Source: Flavipsychrobacter sp.
Lineage (GTDB): Bacteria; Bacteroidota; Bacteroidia; Chitinophagales; Chitinophagaceae
Assembly: GCA_016786665.1 (NCBI GenBank)
Contig: JAEUVZ010000059.1
Location: forward strand, 16,129 to 80,128
DNA length: 64,000 bases
Direction: 5' to 3'
The notes beneath the pieces are model-generated. The model saw only the letters and a list, made by a program, of their open reading frames with translations. It did no database searches and had not been told where the DNA came from. Numbering within the stretch: position 1 is the first letter of the stretch; the number at the start of each line of letters is the position of its first letter. Of the stretch, positions 53,991-63,962 are shown in pieces. Both the position numbers and the translations under genes were made by a program.

Positions 53991-54578
53991 CTATTTACCC
54001 ATCATTCTCTTCCGTATGCGGGACAAGGATGGGCCCTGGATACCCAGGTAAGAGGCTATGTGGTACAGTTGAACGCTGTTGAAGATGTCAGGGTGATGCT
54101 GAAGCAAATCTGTATAGCGTTGCTCAGGACTCATGAACATGAAATTTTCCGCACGCGTCATAGCAAAATCAAATGCCGTTTCTGCAATAAGCCTGCCCAG
54201 GCGCTCCCATTCATGCGATTGTTTGTACAGGGCGGTCAACTGGTCATAAGTGATATATAGGATGGTTGCTTCTGTAAGTGATTGTGTGTAATAGTTGCAC
54301 GGAGATTGCGTTACAAAACTTTTATAAGAGACAATTACCTGCCCGGGAGAAAAGAAAAAAACGTTCTTTTCCTCCATCGTATCAGGGTCTATGTAGTAGG
54401 TGCGAAAAATACCATCTATAATAAAGCCTAAATGTTTGCATACATTCTTATACTCATTGTAGAATTCGCCCTTGCCATATTGCTTTTCCTTCCAGCAACC
54501 AGCCGACAGCTCAAAGGCGTCTGCACTCATTCCACTGAACGCCTTCAATGCCTGCGGCAGCATATGTAGTGAAGTCAT
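53991..54578 (-). CDS. Crp/Fnr-family transcriptional regulator
   Basis: 195 residues. An N-terminal cyclic-nucleotide-binding-type beta-roll (GKGEFYNEYKNVCKHLGFIIDGIFRTYYID, FFFSPGQVIVSYKSFVTQSP) precedes a C-terminal region ending in an HTH-like stretch (YHIASYLGIQGPSLSRIRKRM). The frame is open to 54674, but that part encodes a hydrophobic run overlapping the M56 gene's 3' end and its terminator, so Met at 54578 (MTSLHMLPQALKAF) is chosen. Such regulators in Bacteroidota often control the adjacent gene, here perhaps the alpha/beta hydrolase; inference. Confidence 0.88.
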   Translation of the reverse strand: MTSLHMLPQALKAFSGMSADAFELSAGCWKEKQYGKGEFYNEYKNVCKHLGFIIDGIFRTYYIDPDTMEEKNVFFFSPGQVIVSYKSFVTQSPCNYYTQSLTEATILYITYDQLTALYKQSHEWERLGRLIAETAFDFAMTRAENFMFMSPEQRYTDLLQHHPDIFNSVQLYHIASYLGIQGPSLSRIRKRMMGK

Positions 54579-54593
54579 TACTAAAATTACTAA

Positions 54594-54630
54594 AAATAAT
54601 AAAACAGGCGGGCACGCTAGTGCCCGCCTG
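54594..54630 (-). terminator. Terminator of the blaI-M56 operon
   Basis: 10-bp perfect stem (CAGGCGGGCA at 54605-54614, TGCCCGCCTG at 54621-54630) followed on the minus strand by TTTTATTATTTTTAG. It ends the blaI-blaR1-like transcript before the Crp/Fnr gene. Confidence 0.88.
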
Positions 54631-54645
54631 TAAATAGCGCGATTC

Positions 54646-56112
54646 TCATTTTTTACTATTGCTGTAGTCTGCAATGCCGCTCAGTATCTGCCGGCACATG
54701 CTTTCAAGGCTGGCATCGTTCGTGAGGATGGCTACCTGCTGTTCGTCATCTATATCACCGCATTCAATAAGCACAGCTGGCCTGCGCGACTCATTAATGA
54801 CCACCAGTCCTTTCTGCACTACAGTGGCGGGCACATTAAGTTGCTTCAGCCTGGGCGCGATAGCCGATGCTAACAACCGGCTCTGTTCCGGAAATGCGTT
54901 CTTGGCCGATACCATTACGAGGTAACCTTTTGCCTCATGCGCCGCATTTACTGATGTTTGCTTGCCCGATTTATCTACGTGTATAGCTACAAACAGTTCA
55001 CTCTGTTGCCTGTCTCCGGCAGCCACCCGTTCTTTTAGTTCCAGGTACTTGTCTCCACTCCGGCTCAGATTTGCCTTAATGTTGTATTCTGGGGCAAGTT
55101 CCGCCAGCTTTTTGCAGATACGCAGGGTAAGGTCTTTTTCTTTTACGCCACCTACACCCGTAGCGCCTGCATCGTCTCCACCATGGCCGGCATCAAAAGT
55201 TACCGATACCGAATTAGTCGCTCGGATCACTTCGGTTGGTTTCAGGTCAAATGAAAGTAGCAGCAGCAGGGTTGCGAGCAGTGGTAAGGCCAGCAGCATC
55301 CTCATTGCTGGGAACCTTGTCTTTTGGTTGGTTGTTAGCATAGTTAGTCTTCTTTTTATGGATGAATGAAAAAAAGGATGAACAATATCCGGCTTTAGCA
55401 TGGGGTATTTTGCTTGTAGTATCATACGGGCAAAAGCATCCGTATCGCCTTCCTCCAGTGCTGCCTCATCAGCAATAAATTCGTGCTGCAGGGCTAGTTC
55501 CCTCCGCATGAGCCATATGAAAGGATTGGCCCAGCCTGCAATCAGCAACAGTTGGAGCAACAGTTTATCGAGCGTATGCCATTGACGTATGTGACACAGT
55601 TCATGCGACAAAATAAGTTTACCGGCAGTACTCTCGGCATCCATGCTTTTCTTCCAGAACAAATTCCCCAGGAACGAAAAAGGAGCTTGCGCACTGTCGG
55701 TATATACCAACGTGTAACCGCTCTTTTGTTCGCTATATCCTTTGTTTTTAAGTCGGTAAACCCATACTATTCGCAACAGCAACTGTAGCAGCAGCGCCAC
55801 GCTCACCAGCAGGTAGCAGTAGCCGGCTATCGTTTCTGTAGTCACTACGGATGTAGACCCAAGGGTCGTTAATTCATGCTCCTTACCCATATCTATTGCA
55901 TTCAGCAACACTACATCGTTGCCCGCTACATCACTAAGGATGTAAGATTTAAAGGATAGGAAAGGTACCGCCAGGCTGGCTAGTGCGGCTATCAGCAGGT
56001 AGCCGCGGTTGTAGGTATGCAGCTTTTTTCCGCGAAGAAAAAGCGAATAATACCCCATCAGAACGCCCCCACATACAATAGACTTCAGCAGCAGAAAAAT
56101 CATCTCATGCAT
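54646..56112 (-). CDS. BlaR1-type M56 metalloprotease fused to an amidase_3 domain
   Basis: 488 residues. The N-terminal part (1-290) is a BlaR1/MecR1-like peptidase M56: membrane helices at about 4-22, 36-55, 97-118 and 271-289, zinc motif HELCH at 170-174 and third ligand Glu211 in HEFIAD. After the last helix comes a predicted periplasmic N-acetylmuramoyl-L-alanine amidase (amidase_3) domain (300-485). Its zinc ligands are His310 (DAGHGG), Glu325 (KEKD) and His378 (AIHVD), and the catalytic Glu450 is in LIECG. BlaR1's penicillin-binding sensor domain is absent. It follows blaI by 3 bp. Predicted role: sense or trim peptidoglycan outside, then inactivate the BlaI repressor inside. Confidence 0.92.
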   Translation of the reverse strand: MHEMIFLLLKSIVCGGVLMGYYSLFLRGKKLHTYNRGYLLIAALASLAVPFLSFKSYILSDVAGNDVVLLNAIDMGKEHELTTLGSTSVVTTETIAGYCYLLVSVALLLQLLLRIVWVYRLKNKGYSEQKSGYTLVYTDSAQAPFSFLGNLFWKKSMDAESTAGKLILSHELCHIRQWHTLDKLLLQLLLIAGWANPFIWLMRRELALQHEFIADEAALEEGDTDAFARMILQAKYPMLKPDIVHPFFHSSIKRRLTMLTTNQKTRFPAMRMLLALPLLATLLLLLSFDLKPTEVIRATNSVSVTFDAGHGGDDAGATGVGGVKEKDLTLRICKKLAELAPEYNIKANLSRSGDKYLELKERVAAGDRQQSELFVAIHVDKSGKQTSVNAAHEAKGYLVMVSAKNAFPEQSRLLASAIAPRLKQLNVPATVVQKGLVVINESRRPAVLIECGDIDDEQQVAILTNDASLESMCRQILSGIADYSNSKK

Positions 56113-56115
56113 ATC

Positions 56116-56478
56116 TTATTTCTTTTTGAGCTGTTTAAGTAGCAATTCCAGGTCTTTTACCGAGAGCTTCTTTTCATCTACCAGGAACGACACTACATTG
56201 CTGTAAGAGCCGTCAAAGTATCCTTTTACTACACCGCTGAGTGTGGCTTTTGAGTAGGCGTCTTTCTTCACGGCCGGGTGATAGCGGAATACCCTACCCA
56301 TCGCTTCTATCTTTACAAACTCCTTCTCTACCAGTATTTTCAAGATAGTGGCTACCGTATTCTTGTGAGGCCGGGGTTCGGGCATTGCTTCCACCAGCTG
56401 CATCAGCAGCCCACTCCCAAGCTTCCACAGCACCATCATTACCTGTTCTTCTGCTTTAGTCAGCACTTTAGTTGTCAT
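56116..56478 (-). CDS. blaI: BlaI/MecI/CopY-family repressor
   Basis: 120-residue winged-helix repressor (TKAEEQVMMVLWKLGSGLLMQLV, HKNTVATILKILVEKEFVK) with a C-terminal dimerisation helix. In staphylococcal BlaI the M56 partner leads to cleavage at an Asn-Phe bond near residue 101; here the aligned site reads Ser97-Phe98 in NVVSFLVDE. First gene of the operon; the M56 gene starts 3 bp after it. The promoter region at 56480-56526 contains two operator-like inverted repeats, so the operon is very likely autorepressed. Confidence 0.95.
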   Translation of the reverse strand: MTTKVLTKAEEQVMMVLWKLGSGLLMQLVEAMPEPRPHKNTVATILKILVEKEFVKIEAMGRVFRYHPAVKKDAYSKATLSGVVKGYFDGSYSNVVSFLVDEKKLSVKDLELLLKQLKKK

Positions 56479-56479
56479 T

Positions 56480-56526
56480 AAACTAATTTATTAGTTCAAA
56501 TGTAAAACTAATTTTTTAGTTTCAAA
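56480..56526 (-). promoter_or_regulatory. blaI promoter flanked by two BlaI-type operators
   Basis: On the minus strand TTTG (56523-56526), an 18-bp spacer and TACATTTG (56497-56504) form a full Bacteroidota promoter. The inverted repeat AAACTAATTTTTTAGTTT (56505-56522) fills the spacer exactly; a second, AACTAATTTATTAGTT (56481-56496), covers the expected transcription start. Their centres are 25 bp apart. Binding by the repressor encoded just downstream would block RNA polymerase. The shared half-site is AACTAA/TTAGTT. Confidence 0.8.
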
Positions 56527-56607
56527 ATTTATTTACAAGAATATTCTTAGTGCAGATAATATCATCCCGATAAACACAGAAACCCTTTTTGTGCTTATTT
56601 TTACGGC

Positions 56608-57345
56608 ATGAGCCGTTTTAGTTATCTGCTGGGTAAAGTAAAAGACCGGGTGTACATGGATTGGGTGTTGCCTGCAAAGGCAGACAGGAACGGCCTGATA
56701 AGTGTTCAGCCAAAATCGGCCGGACACCCACTTTCTCTTAGGAAGGGAACTTCCGATCTGCCTACATTTTACGATGTATTCCACGCAGGGCAATACAATA
56801 TTGATTTCCCTAAAGAGGCTAAAAACATAATTGACTGCGGGGCGAACATAGGGCTAGGCACTGTATTCTTCAAGAATCGTTATCCGGCAGCTACCGTAGT
56901 GGCGATAGAGCCGGAAAGCTCCAATTATGAACTACTGAAAAAAAATGTGTCTCCTTACGCTAACGTACACTGTATACAATCTGGTATATGGAACCGGGAC
57001 ACGCACCTGGAGATAACGAACATAGACACGGCAGCAAAGTGGGCGTTCATGACGGAAGAAAGAGGTGCGCCCTCTCCGGCCACCATACCTGCTATTTCTA
57101 TCGATACTATCTGCCAACAGTTTGGCATGGATACCATTGATATCCTTAAAGTGGACATTGAGGGCTCCGAAAAGGAGTTGTTTGAAAAGAACTATGAGAA
57201 TTGGCTCCCTAAAGTGAAAATATTGATTATAGAGTTGCACGACCATATGCGCGCCGGTACTGCGCAGTCGGTGCTGAGCGCGGTCTCTACCCGAAAATTC
57301 TCTATGTATATGCAGGGCGAAAACCTCGTTTTCTACTTTCACTGA
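56608..57345 (+). CDS. FkbM-family methyltransferase
   Basis: 245-residue SAM-dependent methyltransferase. SAM motif I is IDCGANIGLGT (about 74-84), the acidic post-I residue is in VVAIEPESSN, and the family motif DILKVDIEGSEKELF lies at about 175-190. FkbM enzymes O-methylate sugars or polyketides; in bacteria they often modify surface glycans. It is transcribed divergently from blaI and ends at a hairpin terminator. Confidence 0.92.
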   Translation: MSRFSYLLGKVKDRVYMDWVLPAKADRNGLISVQPKSAGHPLSLRKGTSDLPTFYDVFHAGQYNIDFPKEAKNIIDCGANIGLGTVFFKNRYPAATVVAIEPESSNYELLKKNVSPYANVHCIQSGIWNRDTHLEITNIDTAAKWAFMTEERGAPSPATIPAISIDTICQQFGMDTIDILKVDIEGSEKELFEKNYENWLPKVKILIIELHDHMRAGTAQSVLSAVSTRKFSMYMQGENLVFYFH

Positions 57346-57438
57346 TAACCAGCCGTAGCTTTCCCCAGGCCGGTAGCCGACTACAAAGAATGAAATTCGG
57401 TGAAGCCGCATCGGTAGAATTTCCGAAAGTGAATAGAA

Positions 57439-57469
57439 AAGGCTGTCTCAATGCTTTTGAGACAGCCTT
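57439..57469. terminator. Bidirectional terminator (copy of the atpA hairpin)
   Basis: 12-bp perfect stem: AAGGCTGTCTCA at 57439-57450 with TGAGACAGCCTT at 57458-57469, loop ATGCTTT. It lies between convergent genes. The core differs by one loop base from the hairpin at 45357-45391. Confidence 0.8.
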
Positions 57470-57493
57470 CTGTTAGGGAATTAGTTGAGTTTC

Positions 57494-58420
57494 TTACTTA
57501 GCTATGGTCAGTTTGCCCTTTTGTATGGTTTCTCCTGCAGTATTGGTAATGGTGTAAAAGTAGAGGCCGGCGGCTTGTGCAGTAAGGTCGAGCAGGCTAT
57601 TGCCGGAGCATTGCTGTTCCGCTACCAGTTGGCCGTTAGCGGCAAAAGCACGCAGCGTCAGAGTTTCGCCCGCTGCATTGAAAACGGACATTATGCCGGC
57701 AGAAGGGTTCGGGTATATTTTTACCGGGTTGGCTACTGCTGCCTGGCGTACGCTGAGTGTTGCCAGTTCTACATCGTCTACGCGCAGGGTAGAGCCTACC
57801 TGCGGGTCAGACGAAGCGGAACTGTTGAATGTGATTTGTAATTTTTCGGGCGTAATGCTCCAGTCGGCATAAGAAACATGGCAGCTTATATGTGCATACT
57901 GTCCATTGGTTTCTTGTATCAGCGATGTACCGGTCCCGATGATAGAGTCGCCCATTGTACCGGAAACGATAGCGAATACTGTTATAGATGCGGTATCAGC
58001 GCCGCCGCTGCCAGCCTCGTACCGAACCCAGGCGTTTACATAGGGAATGAGTTCCGTTACCGCAGAGCCTCCAGTGTAGGTAATGCCGTTTTGGTCGAAG
58101 CTGACTTGCGCATTAGATAAAGTGCCGCCAGCTATAATATCTGTAATAGAACCGATATTTTCTGTTACCAGGCGGGCAGCATAAGCACCGCCGTGTGAAG
58201 TGCCGGAGCGGAAAACCTGTTGTTGCGGAGATAATAGGGGGAAGGGTAATTGGGCATTAAATGCAAAAATGGCAGAGTCGGAGCCAAACCAGCCGTCAGG
58301 GGCCGTAAGTTGCTGGCCATCCACTGTATAGTTGTGCCAGTTTTCCATATTTCCAGCTGGTATCTGGGCAAAACTAGTAACGGACAACAGGGATAAAACA
58401 AGTGTAAATACTTTCTTCAT
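57494..58420 (-). CDS. T9SS-secreted protein, PCMD-like (tandem copy 1)
   Basis: 308 residues starting MKKVFTLVLSLLSVTSFAQ (signal peptide; the frame is open to 58495 but the signal decides). A beta-sandwich of about 210 residues (MENWHNYTVDGQQLTAPDGWFGSDSAIF, GAYAARLVTENIGSI, LRVDDVELATLSV), possibly carbohydrate-binding (PCMD-like), precedes the type A sorting domain (IYPNPSAGIMSVFN to GLYFYTITNTAG). It is a clear paralogue of the next gene (58536), of equal length. Confidence 0.85.
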   Translation of the reverse strand: MKKVFTLVLSLLSVTSFAQIPAGNMENWHNYTVDGQQLTAPDGWFGSDSAIFAFNAQLPFPLLSPQQQVFRSGTSHGGAYAARLVTENIGSITDIIAGGTLSNAQVSFDQNGITYTGGSAVTELIPYVNAWVRYEAGSGGADTASITVFAIVSGTMGDSIIGTGTSLIQETNGQYAHISCHVSYADWSITPEKLQITFNSSASSDPQVGSTLRVDDVELATLSVRQAAVANPVKIYPNPSAGIMSVFNAAGETLTLRAFAANGQLVAEQQCSGNSLLDLTAQAAGLYFYTITNTAGETIQKGKLTIAK

Positions 58421-58473
58421 AATGTGTTTTTTATTAATTAGCAGTAAAAATACTTGAATAATTAATAATGTGA

Positions 58474-58513
58474 AAAAATAAAAGTCTCTTAACAATCAGT
58501 TAAGAGACTTTTA
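58474..58513 (-). terminator. Terminator between the tandem T9SS paralogues
   Basis: Perfect 14-bp stem (AAAAGTCTCTTAAC at 58480-58493, GTTAAGAGACTTTT at 58499-58512) followed on the minus strand by TATTTTTTCAC. It ends the 58536-59462 gene. Confidence 0.85.
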
Positions 58514-58535
58514 CTAGGCAGTATTGTTGCTATTA

Positions 58536-59462
58536 TTATTTGCTGATAGTCAGGTTGTCGTGCTGTAGTATAGTGCCTGACGGTGCTGCTACCTGGTAAA
58601 AGTACGTACCGGCAGAGAGATTAGCCAGGTCGGCCTGGGCGCTTCCCTTAAACTCCTGGGTATGCACCAGTTGTCCTGATACGGAATACACACGTAGTGT
58701 CAGTACTTCACCGGATGTGCTGAAGAGGTTTACTATGCCTGTGCTGGGGTTAGGGTAGCATTTTACCGGATGTGCGGATTTCTGCGTGCTGCCAGCGGAA
58801 AGGGTGCTTATGGATACATCGTCTACCCACATGGTGGAACCTTCGGTACCATTGCCTACCTCGGAGCTGCTCCAGAAAGTAATAAGAACCTTATCAGGAA
58901 CTACATTGGCGTCTACGTAATCAACTGCAACGCTTACCGACTCGTAACCGGATGTGCCATCTGTAAAGAACTCGCCGGTGCCTACTATTGAGTCTACGCC
59001 ACCTTGTCCCTGGCCGGTGAGTACTGCCTGCACCTGTATGTATCCTTCATCGCTGCCCTGGGGCTGATAGTCGATCCAGGCGTTCACAAAAATGACGCGC
59101 TGCGTAACGGGAGTGCCGCCGGAGTAAGAGAAGGTAGAGTTTTGTATATCTACTGCTATCTGGCCATTGCCCAGAACGCCAGGGGCTACCCCCACCAGGC
59201 CACCTACATCCTCGCTAACCAGCTTGGCGGCATAAGTGCCGGAGTGCGCATGTGTATCCTGGAATACCTGTTTGTACGGGGAAAGGAAAAATGTGGAAGC
59301 TACGCCGTACACCAGGGAGTCTGAACCGTACCAGTGGTCGGGCTGTTCCAGCATTGCGGTGTCGGAAGTGTAGGTATTCCAGGTTTCCATACTACTATTC
59401 TGGAGCTGAGCTCCGGCGGTAAAACCTGCAAAGACGAAAGCAAGCGTAAAGAGTTTTTTCAT
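58536..59462 (-). CDS. T9SS-secreted protein, PCMD-like (tandem copy 2)
   Basis: 308 residues with signal peptide MKKLFTLAFVFAGFTAGAQ; the longer frame to 59510 lacks support. It shares with copy 1 the core METWNTYTSD, QPDHWYGSDSLVY, GTYAAKLVSEDVGGL and MWVDDVSISTL blocks, and a type A sorting domain (CYPNPSTGIVNLFS to GTYFYQVAAPSG). The pair arose by tandem duplication and has since diverged widely. Likely a surface-anchored or released binding protein. Confidence 0.85.
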   Translation of the reverse strand: MKKLFTLAFVFAGFTAGAQLQNSSMETWNTYTSDTAMLEQPDHWYGSDSLVYGVASTFFLSPYKQVFQDTHAHSGTYAAKLVSEDVGGLVGVAPGVLGNGQIAVDIQNSTFSYSGGTPVTQRVIFVNAWIDYQPQGSDEGYIQVQAVLTGQGQGGVDSIVGTGEFFTDGTSGYESVSVAVDYVDANVVPDKVLITFWSSSEVGNGTEGSTMWVDDVSISTLSAGSTQKSAHPVKCYPNPSTGIVNLFSTSGEVLTLRVYSVSGQLVHTQEFKGSAQADLANLSAGTYFYQVAAPSGTILQHDNLTISK

Positions 59463-59488
59463 AAGATATATTTGTTTTTTTTCTGTGC

Positions 59489-59959
59489 TTAATTCAGAGA
59501 TTGGAGGCAATTTTGGATAGCATCAAAATCAGGAACGTTACCGGCATCTTCCAATACTTCGGCATAGCGAACGATTCCCTCTCTATCTATAACGAAAGCG
59601 GAGCGCTTGGCAACGCCGCGCATACCCATAGCAAAAGACTCGTAGGTGCAATCGTAGGCGTGCATAGCCTCTTTGTTAAAGTCGCTCAGCAGGTCGAAAT
59701 TGTACGATTGGTCTTCTTTCCAGCGCTTGAGGGTAAAAGGTGTGTCTACAGAAATACCAAAAACCGCTGCGTTGGTGTCGTTGTAGAAGCTGAGGTTATC
59801 GCGTACGCCGCAAAGCTCGGCGGTGCAAACTCCTGTAAACGCAAAAGGAATAAATAGCAGAACCACGTTCTTACCTTTTAATTCTGAAAGCTTTATCTCC
59901 TTTTTATCGGTATTGAAAAGCGAAAAATCCGGTGCCGGTTGGCCAATTTGTATGCTCAT
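59489..59959 (-). CDS. Peroxiredoxin (AhpE/BCP-like)
   Basis: 156 residues. Thiol peroxidase: the peroxidatic Cys is in TGVCTAELC (about residue 46), with the conserved Pro/Thr block LLFIPFAFTGVCTAE and the Trp-containing KRWKEDQSYNFDLLSDFNKEAM region. A second Cys follows in the same loop and a further Cys occurs near the C-terminus. Reduces hydrogen and organic peroxides with thioredoxin-type donors. Cytoplasmic, lone gene. Confidence 0.92.
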   Translation of the reverse strand: MSIQIGQPAPDFSLFNTDKKEIKLSELKGKNVVLLFIPFAFTGVCTAELCGVRDNLSFYNDTNAAVFGISVDTPFTLKRWKEDQSYNFDLLSDFNKEAMHAYDCTYESFAMGMRGVAKRSAFVIDREGIVRYAEVLEDAGNVPDFDAIQNCLQSLN

Positions 59960-60202
59960 GCGGTAAAATTAGTATTTATAGCCCAACCCATGCCGGAAAT
60001 CTTGGGCACATCGGAATAGATCTTCGAATTAAACAAATAAACAATTTGATATAAGTCTGACAATTTTTTTGTGGATAAGTGAAGCGAAAGTGAATTTTTG
60101 ACGGATTAGGCTTGAATAGCGGAAAAAATGGCTGAAATTCACCGCCCGGCACAGAACGTGCTTTGGTAGAACCGAAATTAAAAAAACAAAAATTTAGATA
60201 CT
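59960..60202. other. Intergenic region before groES
   Basis: 243 bp between the divergent peroxiredoxin gene and groES. It should carry the heat-shock promoter, but no clean TAnnTTTG (only CGTGCTTTG near 60151) and no CIRCE (TTAGCACTC-N9-GAGTGCTAA) is present. Nothing else is seen. Confidence 0.5.
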
Positions 60203-60475
60203 ATGGCAAACATTACTCCACTCCACGACAGGGTAATCGTTAAACCGGCAGCGGCTGAAGAAAAGACCGCAAGCGGCATCATCATCCCTGACACTGCAAA
60301 GGAAAAACCACAACGCGGCACTATCGTAGCCGCTGGCCCGGGCAAAAAAGACGAGCCTACCACCGTAAAGCAAGGCGACACCGTGCTGTACAGTAAGTAC
60401 GCAGGAACGGAAATAAGCATTGAAGGTGAAGACTACCTGATAATGCGTGAAAGTGATTTATTGGCGATCGTATAG
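60203..60475 (+). CDS. groES: Co-chaperonin GroES
   Basis: 90 residues, single GroES domain: [44 protein letters not shown], mobile loop around [10 protein letters not shown], and the C-terminal [13 protein letters not shown]. It caps the GroEL chamber. First gene of groES-groEL. Confidence 0.98.
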   Translation: MANITPLHDRVIVKPAAAEEKTASGIIIPDTAKEKPQRGTIVAAGPGKKDEPTTVKQGDTVLYSKYAGTEISIEGEDYLIMRESDLLAIV

Positions 60476-60521
60476 CCAACTCCTCATGCGGGCTTCCTTA
60501 GAAATTGTAAACAAATTTTAA

Positions 60522-62213
<1,692 letters not shown>

Positions 62214-62277
62214 GGTAAGAGCGGGAAAGAAAGCCGAGAGCGGTTTTGCTCCAGGTTCTTTCTTGGCCGCATAATAC

Positions 62278-62318
62278 AATATAAAGAGCCTTCCCATTTT
62301 GGGAAGGCTCTTTATATT
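62278..62318. terminator. Terminator between groEL and the DUF389 gene
   Basis: Perfect 18-bp stem: AATATAAAGAGCCTTCCC (62278-62295) with GGGAAGGCTCTTTATATT (62301-62318), loop ATTTT. Convergent genes share it. Confidence 0.9.
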
Positions 62319-62343
62319 AATAGCCCTGGTAGAAGGGCGTCAG

Positions 62344-63657
62344 TTATTCTACAATGATTTTTACACTGTCCGACTGGGTTCTCTGTTTCAGCCACGCCGC
62401 CAGTTGTTGTTTTTGTACCGCAGATACAGGCGCGGAGAAGCGCCCCACGAAGAGCGTCAGTGTGTCTTGTACGGTAGTATCGGCCCGGTTGAAGACAGCC
62501 TCAGAAAGCGCATAGGTGGTAATGCTTGGGTATAGGGCTTTTAGTTCTCCCAGCAGTTCTATGGCTTCAGGAGGCCTGCGCTGCTCTATACTGTCCGATT
62601 TTTGCCCGTTGGCATATACTTCCTCCAGCACACTGGCTTTTATAGCGGAGAGGTCTATCTTTTGTTTGGCGTCCAGCCCCTGGTGTACTACCAGTCGGGC
62701 ATCCTGAAGATTGTACTCCGGCAAGCGGCTCCTGAGCGAGTCGATTTGCCAGTCTTCCAAGGGGTACCCCACCAGCAGGAGCTCTATGGTTCGCTGGTTT
62801 CCGTCAAAAATATAGTTGCGGGTCACTACCTGGGTTTTCGGAAAATGGAATTCGGCGTGTACATACTTCCGCGCGTTTTCCTCAAAAATGGTTTTTTGCA
62901 CAATCCGGTAGGCGAGGTATATGCTGGGAAGTATAGTGAGCGTAACGATGATAAGAATATAGCGCGATACCCTTTTCTCCCGTTCAGGGCTGGTGAATTC
63001 CACCTTATGAAAGCGCAGCCGCTTTACAATCAGCAGGGTAGCCAGGCAGATAAATAAGCTATTGATAAAGAATAGGTACAGTGCGCCAAGAAAATAAAGC
63101 CATTGACCGGTTGCCAGCCCGAATCCCGCTGTGCAAAGTGGCGGCATCAGTGCCGTTGCAATAGCCACCCCCGGTATTACGTTGCTTTTCTCGCGACGGG
63201 TACCGGCTACTATACCCGCCAGCCCGCCCAGGAAGGCAATGAAGACATCCCACACGGTAGGGTTCGTGCGCGCCAGCAGCTCGGAACTGGCCTCGTGCAG
63301 CGGTGTAACAAGAAAGTAAAGTGAAGACGTGGCTATACTGATGCCGGCGGCGATCAGTAAGTTTTTAGCTCCCTTCTTAAGGAGTTCAAAATCGTTGATA
63401 CCAATACTCAGCCCGATGGCCATGATAGGGCCCATGAGAGGAGAGATCAACATGGCGCCAATAATAACAGCGGTAGAGTTTACATTCAGCCCTATGGAGG
63501 CGATGAAGATGGCAAAGATCAGTGTCCATACGTTAGTGCCCCGGAAATTGGCATCCCGCCGGATAGACTCGATAATTACCTGTTCCTCCCCCCTGTCTTC
63601 GCTCAGGCTGAACCTGTCTTGCAGGAAGCGTTTTATGGCCCATGCTATCTGCTTCAT
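62344..63657 (-). CDS. DUF389 (TIGR00341-like) membrane protein
   Basis: 437 residues. About six membrane helices in the first 210 residues contain the DUF389 signature MLISPLMGPIMAIGLSIGINDFELLKKGAKNLL and TALMPPLCTAGFGLATGQW. A soluble C-terminal region of about 220 residues ends the protein. Family function is unknown; several members are upregulated in stress or co-occur with other transport genes. Nothing in the neighbourhood clarifies it. Confidence 0.9.
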   Translation of the reverse strand: MKQIAWAIKRFLQDRFSLSEDRGEEQVIIESIRRDANFRGTNVWTLIFAIFIASIGLNVNSTAVIIGAMLISPLMGPIMAIGLSIGINDFELLKKGAKNLLIAAGISIATSSLYFLVTPLHEASSELLARTNPTVWDVFIAFLGGLAGIVAGTRREKSNVIPGVAIATALMPPLCTAGFGLATGQWLYFLGALYLFFINSLFICLATLLIVKRLRFHKVEFTSPEREKRVSRYILIIVTLTILPSIYLAYRIVQKTIFEENARKYVHAEFHFPKTQVVTRNYIFDGNQRTIELLLVGYPLEDWQIDSLRSRLPEYNLQDARLVVHQGLDAKQKIDLSAIKASVLEEVYANGQKSDSIEQRRPPEAIELLGELKALYPSITTYALSEAVFNRADTTVQDTLTLFVGRFSAPVSAVQKQQLAAWLKQRTQSDSVKIIVE

Positions 63658-63962
63658 AGTTATGCCTGGTTAGTTATGCCCCGGTATGCTGAACCGGAAT
63701 GGTTAACAATATTCTGGCGACTAAGATACTCTATTCAGTTAGTTGGTAAGGTTTCTATAACATCCCTCATTTGGGGGATGCAGTGGAAGCATACAGTTTA
63801 AAAGAAGAGGATGTGAATTAACCACCGGTAAATAAGTTGATTTTCAATGCGTCATCCATAAAAGATAATGTGAACTGTTCATTATTTTAATAGGAGCAAA
63901 TTGTTATATTGCAAAGCATTTTTGCGAACGGAATCGCAGAAAACAACAAGAGAGAGATTACC
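63658..63962. other. Intergenic region before the truncated right-edge gene
   Basis: 305 bp upstream of the last, cut gene and of the DUF389 gene on the other strand. It is AT-rich (TATTTTAATAGGAGC). CATTTTTG at 63917-63924 is one mismatch from TAnnTTTG. No ORF, tRNA or hairpin of note. Confidence 0.5.
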
